A stretch of 57,394 nucleotides of DNA from an uncultured Faecalibacterium sp. (lineage in GTDB: Bacteria; Bacillota; Clostridia; Oscillospirales; Ruminococcaceae): assembly GCA_934518555.1 (NCBI GenBank), contig CAKSXW010000007.1, positions 1 to 57,394 of the forward strand. Direction: 5' to 3'. Below, one piece after another: positions 17,751 to 27,372 of this stretch. Position numbers and translations under genes: made by a program. The notes below the pieces were generated by a model that worked only from the letters and a program-made list of their open reading frames with translations, was not told the origin of the DNA and did not search any database. The stretch's first letter is position 1, and each line of letters starts with the position of its first letter.

Positions 17751-18275
17751 TCAACAGGCAATCTCCGTTTGATACGCCTGTGCCGTCCGGGCATCAAAGC
17801 AGCAGAAGATGACCTTCATGTCGTAGTCCGCATGGCTTTGCAGCCAATCAGCCACTGTAGCCACTGCGATTTTGGCAGCCGCATCCAATGGGTAGCCATA
17901 GGCACCGGCAGAGATAGCCGGGAAGGCAATGCTGTGGACATCGTAGGCTTTTGCCAGCTCCAGCGAATTCCGATAGCAATCCGCCAGCTGCACAGCATCC
18001 TCCGGGGTGCCGGAGTAGATTGGTCCCACCGTATGGATGATGTACTTTGCCTTTAACCGATAGCCCTTCGTGATCTTCGCTTCACCAGTGCGGCAGCCAT
18101 GCAGGGTGCGGCATTCGGCTCGCAGCTCCGGCCCGGCCGCCCGGTGGATGGCACCGTCCACGCCACCGCCCCCCAGCAAGCTGCGGTTGGCCGCATTCAC
18201 GATGCAGCCGCAATCCAGCTTCGTGATATCTCCCTGCACGATCTGCAGCTTATTTTTGATCTGTTCTAAGCCCAT
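17751..18275 (-). other. Possible independent translation start for the macro domain
   Basis: Inside the fusion frame, an ATG at 18275 begins [11 protein letters not shown], a typical start of free-standing macro-domain proteins, and AAGGGGG lies 8 bases before it. A 174-residue macro protein could therefore be made alone as well as fused. Confidence 0.6.
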
Positions 18276-20426
18276 GGTGTGTTCCCCCTTGCAGTTTCCT
18301 CCAGTCTTCTGGTTCAGCACTTTCCCACGCACAACTTCTGTAGATGCGGTTTCATTGTCGTTTGCATTTTTTAGATAGAAAATCAAATCTTCTTCATGTG
18401 CTCCATACGCCTTAAATAATTTTCGAAGAATAGAAATTTTAGTAGTGGTACTCGTATTCCGTTCAACATAGATATTTGTATCAATTTCAAGAGCTTCTCT
18501 CAAATCTTGCGTCTTATAGCTCACATACGCATCCAGGTCATTGGCTTCGCCCTTGGAATATGCCAAATGTGACAAAACAGACTTATCCTCTGCATGAAGA
18601 ATCTTCAAAACCTGCTCCATCATATTGATCCAACTAGTAACAGGCTGTTCCGTGTTCTTATAGCTAAACCGGATAATGCTTCGTCCACTTAAATCGACGT
18701 CATCGTCCAGTGAGTAGGAATCCATCTTTTTTTCAGCCGGTTTGAAGTCTGTCGCAGGTAGCGGCCAGATCATTAAGGCTCGCTGCATAAGCATTTGATT
18801 TCGTGCTTCCAATTCTGTCAAGCCCCAATGGTTCTGCTGTCCAACCCATTTATTTAAGTAAAGATGACTGTCAAGAAACCCGTTCTGCATATCACGTTTG
18901 TCTGAAAAGACACTGTTGCTGTACTTGGAATTATAGCCTGTCAAGGTAAGGTTTGACATGCGGTGAAGCCACGTTTCATGGATCTCTTCGTAATTTTCGC
19001 CAAGCTCTTCTACCCACGCTGGCGTAAGGTGCTGCGGCATAATATGCTCAATAGAAAGTATACCATCGTCGCATGCTTTATAAATATTCTGAACTTCTAC
19101 CGTTCCATAGTTCTCAAAACGCTCTAAAATATATATCTTGTTCTTACTGTTCATCTGATAAATAGGACGAATTGCAAAAGCTCCAATAAATTCTCCATCA
19201 CTTGGAAATCTGCCGCAGTCAGACTTTGAGGCAAGTGCATATTTAAATTTTTCGAGATAGTTGGCATCCGTCCCATCGTATCTGATGATTTCTCGATGAA
19301 GCATTAGGAAGATTTTATTCAGTGCATTGGTAGGAAGATTGCAAATCATTCTACGGAATAAATAATTCTCCGTGTAGAGAAAGATCTCTTTAACTTCTGA
19401 GAGAGACAGTTTTTCAGTAGCCTGCAAGTTCAAAATCTCCAGAAAAAACGGTCTTGTAACCGTAGTTTCCAAACGATTCAGACGAGAAATGCATGCGTTT
19501 AATTCTTTATCTGCCGTATTTCCCTTGAGCAGGATTTCATACCACTTTGCATATTCAGATAACTCCTGCAACAACGGCTCAGTCTCTGTACCATTTTCCT
19601 CCACATATGCCTTAAACGTAAAGTAGACCTTGCTCATGGATGGAATCAGCTGCTGTTTTACGCTGAGGTAATCACGGACGAATACACTCACATTATAGTT
19701 CGTGCAAAACTCGATTTTGTTCCAATATTTCTCGTAATAAACATCCTGCTGTTTCGTTGGCAAACCCATCAGAATGAAGTTCCTGATTTTGTCACCTTCA
19801 CTTAAAGCAACACCCGTAGAGTTCAAACTTTCGAAAATCAACTGAGGATTGTCATCTTGATTCAATGTAATATTGATGATTTCTAGTTTAGTTACTGCTT
19901 CATAAAGTTCATCCAGGGTAATTTCTTCCTTCTGAATACGGGAATAAAAGTAGTTATAGTTAATTGTAAGATTGGAATCCGGAACCTGCTCCGCATCTTT
20001 ATCAAACAATTTTTCGAATGCTTTCCGGTCATTCTTTACTGGTTTCAACTTAATTCTGGTTTCATCATCCTGCCATTCGTCAATCAGATAGGTTTTGTAG
20101 ATTTTCTCCGCAAGATTACTTTTTCCCGATGTTACTATACCGTTTTTCATCAAGTTATACATTGCAAGCAGAAGCAAAGAAATCGTTGTCAGTCTCTGTT
20201 GGCCATCAATGACAAGGTACTCATTAAATGCTCCCTCATTGTGAACCGACACAATGCTACCAAAGAAATGGTTTTTACGTCCACAGTGAGCAACCTTGAC
20301 TAGATCATCATAGAGCTGCTTGCAGTTTTCGGTTTTCCAATCATAGTTTCTCTGATACACAGGAATAACAAACCGCTTATCAGACCCTTGCATATAGGAA
20401 ACAAGTTTACTTTCCGTTCCTTTCAT
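17751..20426 (-). CDS. GmrSD-like DUF262/DUF1524 protein fused to a C-terminal macro domain
   Basis: This 891-residue protein joins two modules. Residues 1-700 follow the DUF262-DUF1524 plan of type IV restriction/anti-phage proteins: [12 protein letters not shown] at 19-30, the nucleotide-handling DGQQRLTT at 74-81, an HNH-like nuclease around 457 (IEHIMPQH, later [15 protein letters not shown]) and a DUF5655-like tail ending near DLIFYLKN. Residues 718-891 are a complete macro domain ([37 protein letters not shown]), the MacroD/YmdB-like form that removes ADP-ribose or deacetylates O-acetyl-ADP-ribose. The front part is clearly A+T-rich while the macro part matches the genome. RBS GAGGAAG precedes the start. 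A defence role is inferred. Confidence 0.88.
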   Translation of the reverse strand: MKGTESKLVSYMQGSDKRFVIPVYQRNYDWKTENCKQLYDDLVKVAHCGRKNHFFGSIVSVHNEGAFNEYLVIDGQQRLTTISLLLLAMYNLMKNGIVTSGKSNLAEKIYKTYLIDEWQDDETRIKLKPVKNDRKAFEKLFDKDAEQVPDSNLTINYNYFYSRIQKEEITLDELYEAVTKLEIINITLNQDDNPQLIFESLNSTGVALSEGDKIRNFILMGLPTKQQDVYYEKYWNKIEFCTNYNVSVFVRDYLSVKQQLIPSMSKVYFTFKAYVEENGTETEPLLQELSEYAKWYEILLKGNTADKELNACISRLNRLETTVTRPFFLEILNLQATEKLSLSEVKEIFLYTENYLFRRMICNLPTNALNKIFLMLHREIIRYDGTDANYLEKFKYALASKSDCGRFPSDGEFIGAFAIRPIYQMNSKNKIYILERFENYGTVEVQNIYKACDDGILSIEHIMPQHLTPAWVEELGENYEEIHETWLHRMSNLTLTGYNSKYSNSVFSDKRDMQNGFLDSHLYLNKWVGQQNHWGLTELEARNQMLMQRALMIWPLPATDFKPAEKKMDSYSLDDDVDLSGRSIIRFSYKNTEQPVTSWINMMEQVLKILHAEDKSVLSHLAYSKGEANDLDAYVSYKTQDLREALEIDTNIYVERNTSTTTKISILRKLFKAYGAHEEDLIFYLKNANDNETASTEVVRGKVLNQKTGGNCKGEHTMGLEQIKNKLQIVQGDITKLDCGCIVNAANRSLLGGGGVDGAIHRAAGPELRAECRTLHGCRTGEAKITKGYRLKAKYIIHTVGPIYSGTPEDAVQLADCYRNSLELAKAYDVHSIAFPAISAGAYGYPLDAAAKIAVATVADWLQSHADYDMKVIFCCFDARTAQAYQTEIAC

Positions 20427-20661
20427 AATTCACACTTCCTCATCTACACTTTACTTTTGACCACTTCGACATCCAGGAGATAAACCCAACGCTGACTGGT
20501 CAAGACATACTTACTCTACCAACATCTCGGCCAACGCCAGCACCACATTGCGGACGCACTCCAAGCAGGAGCGCTGCGGTGTTCACCCTTCAGGTCCTTG
20601 CAAAGAATTCTTTGGGTCCGTACAGCTATCACCACATACTAACCTTTGTTTTCACTGGCAG
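20427..20661. other. Gap between the GmrSD-like gene and the LOG-family gene
   Basis: 235 bases without a supported gene. It must carry the promoter of the GmrSD-like gene, but no convincing -35/-10 pair is visible. The G+C content rises again in its right half. Confidence 0.4.
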
Positions 20662-21198
20662 TTATACGACCCTCAGGATCCGTTTTATTTCCTCGAGGTT
20701 TTTCGCAAAATAGATTCCTTCCTGCCGCTCGTGGGAGGACAGCCCTTTTTCAATCATATGATCCAGAAGTGCTTTCAGATCATCGTAGTAACCGTTCAGG
20801 TTATAAAGAATACACGGTGCATTCAGATGCCCTAATGACACCTTTGACATGACCTCTGCAATTTCCTCCAATGTCCCCGTGCCACCAGGGAAAGCAATAA
20901 AGGCTTCGCCCAACTCGATCATTGTATTTTTTCGCTCTGCCATGTTCTTGGTTATGATCAACTTGGTCAATCCGTCATGCTGAAATTCGCTTTCGATAAA
21001 GAACCTCGGCTCAACACCTGTCACTTCGCCGCCAGCTTTCAACACGCTATCTGCGATCGCACCCATCAGCCCGGATCTGGAGCCGCCATAGATCAGCGCA
21101 TTTCCGCTATTTCCGATCCATGCTCCCAATTCCTCAACTGCTTCTCGCAAACGTGGGTCATTTCCTTCATTTGCACCAAGATAAACCGTAATATTCAT
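20662..21198 (-). CDS. LOG-family nucleotide 5'-monophosphate phosphoribohydrolase
   Basis: The 178-residue protein has the LOG signatures IYGGSRSGLMGAIAD and PGGTGTLEE, the latter with the catalytic Arg/Glu environment of cytokinin-riboside-monophosphate or generic nucleotide phosphoribohydrolases (TIGR00730). Bacterial members act on purine nucleotides such as AMP in some studied cases; they are often mislabelled lysine decarboxylase. AAGGGGAAA precedes the ATG. It stands alone between the fusion gene and mutS2, transcribed leftward. Confidence 0.9.
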   Translation of the reverse strand: MNITVYLGANEGNDPRLREAVEELGAWIGNSGNALIYGGSRSGLMGAIADSVLKAGGEVTGVEPRFFIESEFQHDGLTKLIITKNMAERKNTMIELGEAFIAFPGGTGTLEEIAEVMSKVSLGHLNAPCILYNLNGYYDDLKALLDHMIEKGLSSHERQEGIYFAKNLEEIKRILRVV

Positions 21199-21280
21199 GC
21201 TAAATTTCCCCTTATAAATCCTACGTTGTTGTGCTCAGTATAGCACACTTTCCCTCTGGAGAAAAGATTCCCCACAAGCA

Positions 21281-21318
21281 GAAAAAGGGCTGCCTAGGAT
21301 CTCTCCCGGCAGCCCTTT
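21281..21318 (-). terminator. Terminator after mutS2
   Basis: An 11-bp perfect stem (AAAGGGCTGCC at 21284-21294 with 21308-21318); read on the minus strand it ends in TTTTTC. Confidence 0.85.
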
Positions 21319-21326
21319 GGCAGTGA

Positions 21327-23738
21327 TTATTTCAGTTCCACCACGGTCACACCGCTTTCGCCCTCGCCATAGCGGCCCAGGCGGAAGCTCTTGACCATGC
21401 GGTTCCCACGCAGATGCTTGTGGATGGCAGTACGCAGTGCCCCGGTGCCGTTGCCGTGGATAAGGTACACCACAGTCTGCCCGTTGAGGATGGCACGGTC
21501 GATGAAGGAATCCACCTCCTGCAGGGCTTCGTCCACCGTAAGGCCCAGCAGGTTGCATTCCATCTTGGCAGAGCGACTGACACGCTCCACCCGGCCATTG
21601 GGGTGGTTGGAGTCTCCGGTAAGGCGCGAGTACCGCTGCTGGGCCTTGGTCTGGGGTTTGACCTCCTTGACCAGCTTTTCCGGCTGCTTCAGGCCCTGGA
21701 GAGGCACCTTGGTCTTGATGATGCCGGCACGCACCAGCACATCGCCGTTTTTGTCCGGCAATGCCAGCACCGTAGCCAGCTGGTTGAGCTCTGCAATGCA
21801 GACCTCCTGCCCTACTCGCACTTCCTTCAGGGGGACAAACTCCTTTACGGGGTTGTGCACCACTTCGGTGCCCATAAAGAGCTTTTCCGATTCCTTTTTG
21901 GCAATCTCTCGTGCACGCTGGGCCTTTTGCTGGGTGCTGAGGCGTTCATCCTTTTGCAGCTGGCGCAGCTCATCCGTAAGGGCATAGGCCTTGCTTTCCA
22001 CTTCCTGCGCCAGGGCCCGGGCCTTGGCACGGGCGGCTTCCAGCTCGTTTTCGCCCTGCTGGATCAGTTCATCCCGTTTTTTCTGGGCTGCTTCCAGCTG
22101 GTGCGAAGCCTCGTTTTTCAGGGCCTCCACCTCGTGCTGACTCTCTTTCAGTTGCAGCTTCAGGTCATCCAACTGGCCCAAAACGGCGTCCAGACGCTTA
22201 TCTTCCGCAGACAGGTGCTGCTGCGCTGCCTCAATGACCCGTTCCGGGATACCCAGCTTTTCACTGATGAGGAAGGCGTTGGATTTGCCCGGCACACCCA
22301 CACTGAGCTTGTAGGTGGGGCGCAGGGTCTCCAGATCAAACTCACAGCTGGCGTTGACTACCCCCTTGGTCTCCAGGGCAAAGACCTTCAGCTCGGCGTA
22401 GTGGGTGGTGGCCATCAGCAGCACACCCCGGCGGCGCAGCTCCTCAATGATGGCCACTGCCAGGGCTGCGCCCTCTGCCGGGTCGGTACCGGCCCCCAGC
22501 TCGTCCAGCAGCACCAGGGTGTGGGGCATGGCCAGCTCCAGGATGCCGGTGATCTTTTTCATGTGGCCGGAGAAGGTGGAAAGGCTCTGCTCAATGCTCT
22601 GCTCATCGCCGATGTCCACCAGAAATTCGTCGAACACGCAGATCTCGCTGCGCTCATCCGCAGGGATCAAAAAGCCGCACTGGGCCATGGCGCACAGCAG
22701 ACCAGCAGTTTTCAGGGTGACGGTCTTGCCGCCGGTGTTGGGGCCGGTGATGATCAGGGAGTCGTAGTCCCGGCCCAGGGCGATATCCACCGGAACGCAC
22801 TTCTGGGCGTCGATCAAGGGATGCCGTGCCCGGATCAGGGAAAAGGAATTATCCCGGCGGACCCCGGGCTTAAAGCCCTTGAGCTCCAGGGCAAGACGGG
22901 CTTTGGCCAGCAGAACGTCGATGTCCAGCATGGCCTGATAGCTGTACTGGAACTGAGGCTCAATGGCGGCCACCTGAGCGGTAAAAGCCACCAGGATCCG
23001 CTCGATCTCCTGGGCTTCCTGGGCACGGTACTGCAGGATGCGAGCATTGGCTTCCACCACTGCCTGGGGCTCCACAAACACCGTGGCACCCGTAGAGGAC
23101 ACATCGTGGATGATACCGCTGACCTCGCCCCGGTACTCGCTCTTGACCGGGACCACATAGCGGCCGTTTCGCATGGAGACCACGCTCTCCTGCAGATATT
23201 TGGAGGTGTCCATGTTGCGGACCATGCTTTCCAGCCGGTCCCGGATGCTGTTTTCTGTAGCACGGATCTTTTTCCGCAGCTCGCTCAGGGTGCGAGAGGC
23301 CGTGTCAGCCATGGCATCCGGTGCCAAAATGGCACTGGAGATCTGCTGCTCCAGCCCCGGTTCCGGGGCAAGGGCATAAAACAGGTCGTCCGTGGTCAAG
23401 GGCTCGTGGTCCGAGGAGCCGTACCAACTGACCAGGTTCTGGAAATTCCGCAGGGCTCCGGCCACCATCAGCAGCTCGCCCATCGACAGCACGCCGCCTT
23501 TGACAGCACGGGCCGTCAGGCCGCTTACCCCCTCTACGCCGCCAAACCGGGGAGAACCGTTTTTGATCAGCAGGGTGTTGATGGCATCGGTCTGGTCCAG
23601 CGCATAGCGCACTTCATCCGGGTCACACTGGGGCTCAATGGCCAGCAGCTTTGCCCGGGCCTCCTTGCACACGCAGCCTTCCGCTGCACGGGCAATGATC
23701 TTATCCAATTCTAAGGTTTTTAAGTAACTAGTTTCCAT
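21327..23738 (-). CDS. mutS2: Endonuclease/ribosome-rescue ATPase MutS2
   Basis: The 803-residue protein has the MutS core without the mismatch-reading domain: a lever/clamp helical part, the ATPase with ITGPNTGGKTVTLKT (Walker A) and VLLDELGAGTDPAEGAAL (Walker B), a long coiled coil (about residues 515-620) and the C-terminal Smr nuclease domain (LLGLTVDEALQEVDSFID and LIHGNGTGALR). MutS2 suppresses recombination and, in Bacillus, splits collided ribosomes. The Smr start reads NLLGLT rather than the usual LDLRG, so nuclease strength may differ. It is 18 bases after recO. Confidence 0.96.
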   Translation of the reverse strand: METSYLKTLELDKIIARAAEGCVCKEARAKLLAIEPQCDPDEVRYALDQTDAINTLLIKNGSPRFGGVEGVSGLTARAVKGGVLSMGELLMVAGALRNFQNLVSWYGSSDHEPLTTDDLFYALAPEPGLEQQISSAILAPDAMADTASRTLSELRKKIRATENSIRDRLESMVRNMDTSKYLQESVVSMRNGRYVVPVKSEYRGEVSGIIHDVSSTGATVFVEPQAVVEANARILQYRAQEAQEIERILVAFTAQVAAIEPQFQYSYQAMLDIDVLLAKARLALELKGFKPGVRRDNSFSLIRARHPLIDAQKCVPVDIALGRDYDSLIITGPNTGGKTVTLKTAGLLCAMAQCGFLIPADERSEICVFDEFLVDIGDEQSIEQSLSTFSGHMKKITGILELAMPHTLVLLDELGAGTDPAEGAALAVAIIEELRRRGVLLMATTHYAELKVFALETKGVVNASCEFDLETLRPTYKLSVGVPGKSNAFLISEKLGIPERVIEAAQQHLSAEDKRLDAVLGQLDDLKLQLKESQHEVEALKNEASHQLEAAQKKRDELIQQGENELEAARAKARALAQEVESKAYALTDELRQLQKDERLSTQQKAQRAREIAKKESEKLFMGTEVVHNPVKEFVPLKEVRVGQEVCIAELNQLATVLALPDKNGDVLVRAGIIKTKVPLQGLKQPEKLVKEVKPQTKAQQRYSRLTGDSNHPNGRVERVSRSAKMECNLLGLTVDEALQEVDSFIDRAILNGQTVVYLIHGNGTGALRTAIHKHLRGNRMVKSFRLGRYGEGESGVTVVELK

Positions 23739-23756
23739 TGAATGAGGTCCTTCTGC

Positions 23757-24503
23757 TCAGGGCAGCACCGACTTTAAAAAGTCATAGCTTTTCAGTGGTT
23801 TGTCCAGGTGCACCAGAGCATACTGCTCTGCCACTGCAGCCAGCTTTGCCAGGCTGCCCATCGATATCTTGAATGCAAATATTTTTTTGTCTTCCACCAG
23901 GCAGATATGCCGCAGCGCAAACAATGCTCCTCGGTCCAGGTTGCAGTGCTTGCCTGCTTTGGCAGCGCAATCGGCACAGAGCAGGTGCCCTTCCTGTGCG
24001 TCCAGATAAAAGGCGTCTCCCTCGTAGGCACTGCAATCTCGGCAGCAGACCAGCTGCGGCATAAAGCCGCACTCACTCATGGTCCGCAGCTCAAAAACCG
24101 CTTTGATCACTCGCAGGTCCGCCTTGTTCTCGCTGATCATGTAAAGGCAGTTCAGCAGCAGCCGAAGCTCCTGTTCCGCCTCCTGGCCGGTGGGGGTCAG
24201 GGCGGCGGCCATTTCTGCCAGGTACATGGCAAGGCTCATGCCTTCGATGGAGGAAGAAATGCCGTGAAAGACATTTTTGACCGAGGCCTCCCGGACCGTG
24301 TACATATTGCGGCCCGGCACCAGGGTAAATTCCGAATAACAAAACAGCCCACAGGCACTGAACAATTTGCTTTTCAGCCGCAGGCTGCTTTGGGCCGAGG
24401 CCGAGATGATCCCCAGCCCCGGGGTCAGGATGGTCAGGATCCGGTCCGATTCTTTATAACGGGTCTCTTTCAGCACCAGACCCGGTGTCACAAGGGTTTC
24501 CAT
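23757..24503 (-). CDS. recO: DNA repair protein RecO
   Basis: RecO anneals SSB-coated DNA and loads RecA with RecR. The 248 residues include the N-terminal OB fold (GLVLKETRYKESDRILTILTP), a helical centre and a zinc-binding segment (CRDCSAYEG, then LCADCA). The ATG at 24503 is preceded by AGGAG at about 10 bases and matches the family start; the reading frame continues to 24638 without support. Its first 50 bases overlap the YqzL-like gene, the same order as Bacillus era-yqzL-recO. Confidence 0.94.
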   Translation of the reverse strand: METLVTPGLVLKETRYKESDRILTILTPGLGIISASAQSSLRLKSKLFSACGLFCYSEFTLVPGRNMYTVREASVKNVFHGISSSIEGMSLAMYLAEMAAALTPTGQEAEQELRLLLNCLYMISENKADLRVIKAVFELRTMSECGFMPQLVCCRDCSAYEGDAFYLDAQEGHLLCADCAAKAGKHCNLDRGALFALRHICLVEDKKIFAFKISMGSLAKLAAVAEQYALVHLDKPLKSYDFLKSVLP

Positions 24504-24681
24504 GCTCCGTGTCTCCTGCCGGAGTGCTCTCCGACCTCTGTGCCTGCTTGTAATCCAGGTAGAAAAGAATATCTCCTGTGGCGGCAAATGCCTGCCAGCT
24601 TGCTGATCCTTCCACTTGCAGCGGCTCCTTTCCTGCAAAACCTGCGGTAACGCTAGTGTTGGTAAGAGCCACCGCCGTCAT
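24454..24681 (-). CDS. YqzL-like small protein
   Basis: The frame encodes 75 residues from an ATG at 24681 (a TTG at 24705 would add eight). Its middle, SWQAFAATGDILFYLDYKQ, fits the short YqzL pattern of W, F, TG, I, YL and YK at the right spacing. The gene sits exactly where yqzL lies in Bacillus, between era and recO. It overlaps recO by 50 bases, and the C-terminal tail encoded in the overlap is probably unconstrained. The RBS is weak. YqzL function is unknown. Confidence 0.55.
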   Translation of the reverse strand: MTAVALTNTSVTAGFAGKEPLQVEGSASWQAFAATGDILFYLDYKQAQRSESTPAGDTEHGNPCDTGSGAERDPL

Positions 24682-24712
24682 ACCTGGAAAAGGCCGCCTT
24701 TGCAAGAAGGGT

Positions 24713-25651
24713 TTACCGGCCCTGATTGTTCTGCTTGAAGCCGAAATTGTTCAGCAAAAACTCGTTGTCACGCCAGTCCGACTTAACCTTGACCCAGCAC
24801 TGCAGGTTGACCCGGCAGCCCAGGAACTCCTCGCAGTCGGCCCGGGCGGCACTGGCAATCTTTTTCAGCATGGCACCGCCTTTGCCAATGACCATGCCCT
24901 TGTGGCTCTCTCGCTCACAGTAGATGTTCACGTCGATGTCAATGAGGTCGGTGCCAGGCCGTTCCTTGAACCGTTCCACCACAACGGCAATGCCGTGGGG
25001 GATCTCGTCCCGCATAAACAGCAGGGCCTTTTCCCGGATCAGCTCTGCCACCAATTCCTTTTCCGGCATATCGGTGTAGGCATCATCATCAAAATAGTGG
25101 GGGCCCTCTACTGCATAGCGGCTCAATGCGTCAAACAGCACCTGGCAGCCATCGTTATCCCGGACGCTGATGGTATAGATATCATCGAAGATCCCCAGGG
25201 CCTTCAGTTCTTCCTTCCGGGCCTCCAGGTCCGCCGGGTCCTTGACCAGGTCGGTCTTGTTGATGACTGCAATGGCCGGGCCGCCGCTGCTGCGGAGCAT
25301 TTCCACCAGCACCATCTCGGATTCGTTCAGGGCACCGTAGGGCTCAAAGAGCATCATGGACACATCCACGTCCGCAATGGAGTCGCTGGCGGTCTTGTCC
25401 ATGCGCTTGCCCAGCTTGTTGCGAGCTTTGTGCACGCCGGGGGTATCCAGCAGCACATACTGCAGCGGCCCCCGGGTAATGACGCCGGTGATGCGGGTAC
25501 GGGTAGTCTGAGGCTTGGAGGTGACGATGGCCACCTTTTCGCCAACCAGCAGGTTGGTCAGGCTGGATTTGCCCACGTTGGGGCGGCCGATCACCGCCAC
25601 AAAAACCGAGGACGTATCATAATGGCCCTGCACGGGCGTAGCGTTACTCAA
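24713..25651 (-). CDS. era: GTPase Era
   Basis: Era binds the 3' end of 16S rRNA in 30S assembly. The 312-residue protein has the G1 loop GRPNVGKSSLTN, G3 LLDTPGVHK, G4 INKTDLV and a C-terminal KH domain with GMVIGKGGAMLKKIASAAR. It lies 55 bases after ybeY. In Bacillus the order is phoH-ybeY-dgkA-cdd-era; dgkA and cdd are missing here. Confidence 0.98.
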   Translation of the reverse strand: MSNATPVQGHYDTSSVFVAVIGRPNVGKSSLTNLLVGEKVAIVTSKPQTTRTRITGVITRGPLQYVLLDTPGVHKARNKLGKRMDKTASDSIADVDVSMMLFEPYGALNESEMVLVEMLRSSGGPAIAVINKTDLVKDPADLEARKEELKALGIFDDIYTISVRDNDGCQVLFDALSRYAVEGPHYFDDDAYTDMPEKELVAELIREKALLFMRDEIPHGIAVVVERFKERPGTDLIDIDVNIYCERESHKGMVIGKGGAMLKKIASAARADCEEFLGCRVNLQCWVKVKSDWRDNEFLLNNFGFKQNNQGR

Positions 25652-25706
25652 AATCGAACTCCTGTCTGTTATTTGTGCGAAAGACGCACGGAAAATGGAT
25701 GGCAGA

Positions 25707-26198
25707 TCACTCGGTATAGCTCACGGTACGGGGCAGGCCCAGCTGCAGCAGCACGGCCTCCTCCTTTTCACGCATGTGCATAGCCTCCAGACCGCCGTTC
25801 TCGTGGTCGTAGCCCAGCAGGTGCAGCATGGAGTGCACCGTCAGAAAAGCCACTTCACGCTGCAGGGGGTGGCCGTAGAGGTTTGCCTGCTCCAGAGCAC
25901 GCTCCATGCTGATGACAATGTCTCCCAGCATCTTGCAGCCGTTGTTTTCGTCCACGTCATAGTGGCCGTCTACCCCCAGAGGAAAGCTCAGCACGTCGGT
26001 GGGCATGGGTTTGTTGCGGTACTGGTTGTTCAGCTCTGCAATGGCAGCATTGTCTACAAAAGTGACGCTGATCTCTGCCGGAGCCTCAAAGTGCTCGTAT
26101 TCCAGCACGGCGTTGCAGGCACGGCGGATCAGGATACGGAGACCGGACGGAACTTTGACAGCTTTCTGGGAATTGGTGATCAGAACTTTATTGGACAT
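25707..26198 (-). CDS. ybeY: Endoribonuclease YbeY (rRNA maturation factor)
   Basis: YbeY is a zinc RNase that helps mature 16S rRNA 3' ends and rescues ribosome quality. The 163 residues end with the metal motif HSMLHLLGYDHE and contain TDVLSFPLG. The ATG at 26198 has AAAGGAGAGG upstream, deciding the start against an in-frame extension into phoH. It follows phoH by 46 bases. Confidence 0.96.
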   Translation of the reverse strand: MSNKVLITNSQKAVKVPSGLRILIRRACNAVLEYEHFEAPAEISVTFVDNAAIAELNNQYRNKPMPTDVLSFPLGVDGHYDVDENNGCKMLGDIVISMERALEQANLYGHPLQREVAFLTVHSMLHLLGYDHENGGLEAMHMREKEEAVLLQLGLPRTVSYTE

Positions 26199-26244
26199 AA
26201 TATCAGTCCTCTCCTTTCTGGTTTTCAAAGGTCTATATGGAATA

Positions 26245-27216
26245 TCAGGATCGATCAGGTTTTTCCGGGTGGGCCGCTTTTTCATAGGCCTTGATGATCT
26301 CCTGCACCAGGCGATGGCGAACCACATCTTTTTCTGTAAAATAGCACTGGGCAATGCCGTTGACGTTTTTCAGCACGTGCAAGGCATCCACCAGGCCGCT
26401 GCGGGTACGCTCCGGCAGATCGATCTGGGTCACATCGCCGGTGACCACCACCTTGGAGCCTACGCCCATACGGGTCAAGAACATCTTCATCTGCTCCGGG
26501 GTGGTGTTTTGTGCTTCGTCCAGGATGATAAAGGAGTCATCCAGGGTCCGGCCTCGCATATAGGCCAGGGGTGCCACCTCGATCACCTGCTTTTCCACCA
26601 GGCGTTCGTAGGTCTCTGCCCCCAGCATATCAAACAAGCCGTCGTAGAGGGGCCGCAGATAGGGGTCCACCTTCTGTTGCAGGTCGCCGGGCAAAAAGCC
26701 CAGCTTTTCCCCAGCTTCCACCGCCGGGCGGGTCAGGATGATCCGGGAGACCTCCTTGGCCTTGAAGGCCTTTACAGCCATGGCCACTGCCAGGTAGGTC
26801 TTGCCGGTGCCTGCCGGGCCTACGCCAAAGGTGATGGCGTTGGAGCGGATGGCACCGAGGTACTCTTTCTGGCCCAGGGTCTTAGGCCGGATGGGGCGGC
26901 CCTTGACGGTCACCGTAACAAAGTCCTCCGTCAGTTCCTTTACCCGTTTTTCGGCCCCATCATGGGCCAGGCTGATGCAGTAGCGGACCGTCTGGTCCTC
27001 CAGGGGTGTGCGGTTCTCGATGAGCAGGAGCATCCCCTCCACGGCCCGGTTTGCCGCTGCCACGTTGGCAGGCTCGCCGGAGAGACGGAGCTGGGTGCCG
27101 CGGCAGACCGCCGTAACAGAAAACTCCTTTTCCAGCAGACGGATGTTCCGATCACAGTTGCCAAAAACCGCTGCAGCGATCTCTACACTATCCAGTTCGA
27201 TGTTCTTTTCCGCCAT
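26245..27216 (-). CDS. phoH: PhoH-family ATPase (YbeZ type)
   Basis: A cytosolic P-loop ATPase that partners with YbeY in RNA metabolism. The 323 residues carry a short N-terminal KH-like region and the PhoH domain: Walker A GPAGTGKTYLAVAMAV, ILTRPAVEAGEKLGFLPGD, and Walker B DDSFIILDEAQNTTPEQMK. AGGAGG precedes the ATG. It is the first gene of the phoH-ybeY-era-yqzL-recO-mutS2 run, which is likely one operon. Confidence 0.95.
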   Translation of the reverse strand: MAEKNIELDSVEIAAAVFGNCDRNIRLLEKEFSVTAVCRGTQLRLSGEPANVAAANRAVEGMLLLIENRTPLEDQTVRYCISLAHDGAEKRVKELTEDFVTVTVKGRPIRPKTLGQKEYLGAIRSNAITFGVGPAGTGKTYLAVAMAVKAFKAKEVSRIILTRPAVEAGEKLGFLPGDLQQKVDPYLRPLYDGLFDMLGAETYERLVEKQVIEVAPLAYMRGRTLDDSFIILDEAQNTTPEQMKMFLTRMGVGSKVVVTGDVTQIDLPERTRSGLVDALHVLKNVNGIAQCYFTEKDVVRHRLVQEIIKAYEKAAHPEKPDRS

Positions 27217-27343
27217 GGGCGCCTCCTGGTAAGCACAATTTGATGACTATATTGTACCACCAAAATTGACAGAAGAAAACTGTGAAAATTGCACAAAATA
27301 TTTTTCCGGCTTCTATTGCTTTTTCCATACGGCCAAAAGATGC

Positions 27344-27372
27344 TTGACAAGTATATCGAGTTGCGATATACT
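27344..27372 (+). promoter_or_regulatory. Promoter of the PadR-DUF2812 operon
   Basis: A consensus TTGACA (27344-27349), a 17-base spacer, TATACT (27367-27372). It would be strong if unrepressed. Confidence 0.85.

Noticed and set aside
21414..23714. Plus-strand frame of about 770 codons opposite mutS2
   Set aside because: Shadow of mutS2 in a complementary frame, without recognisable domains.
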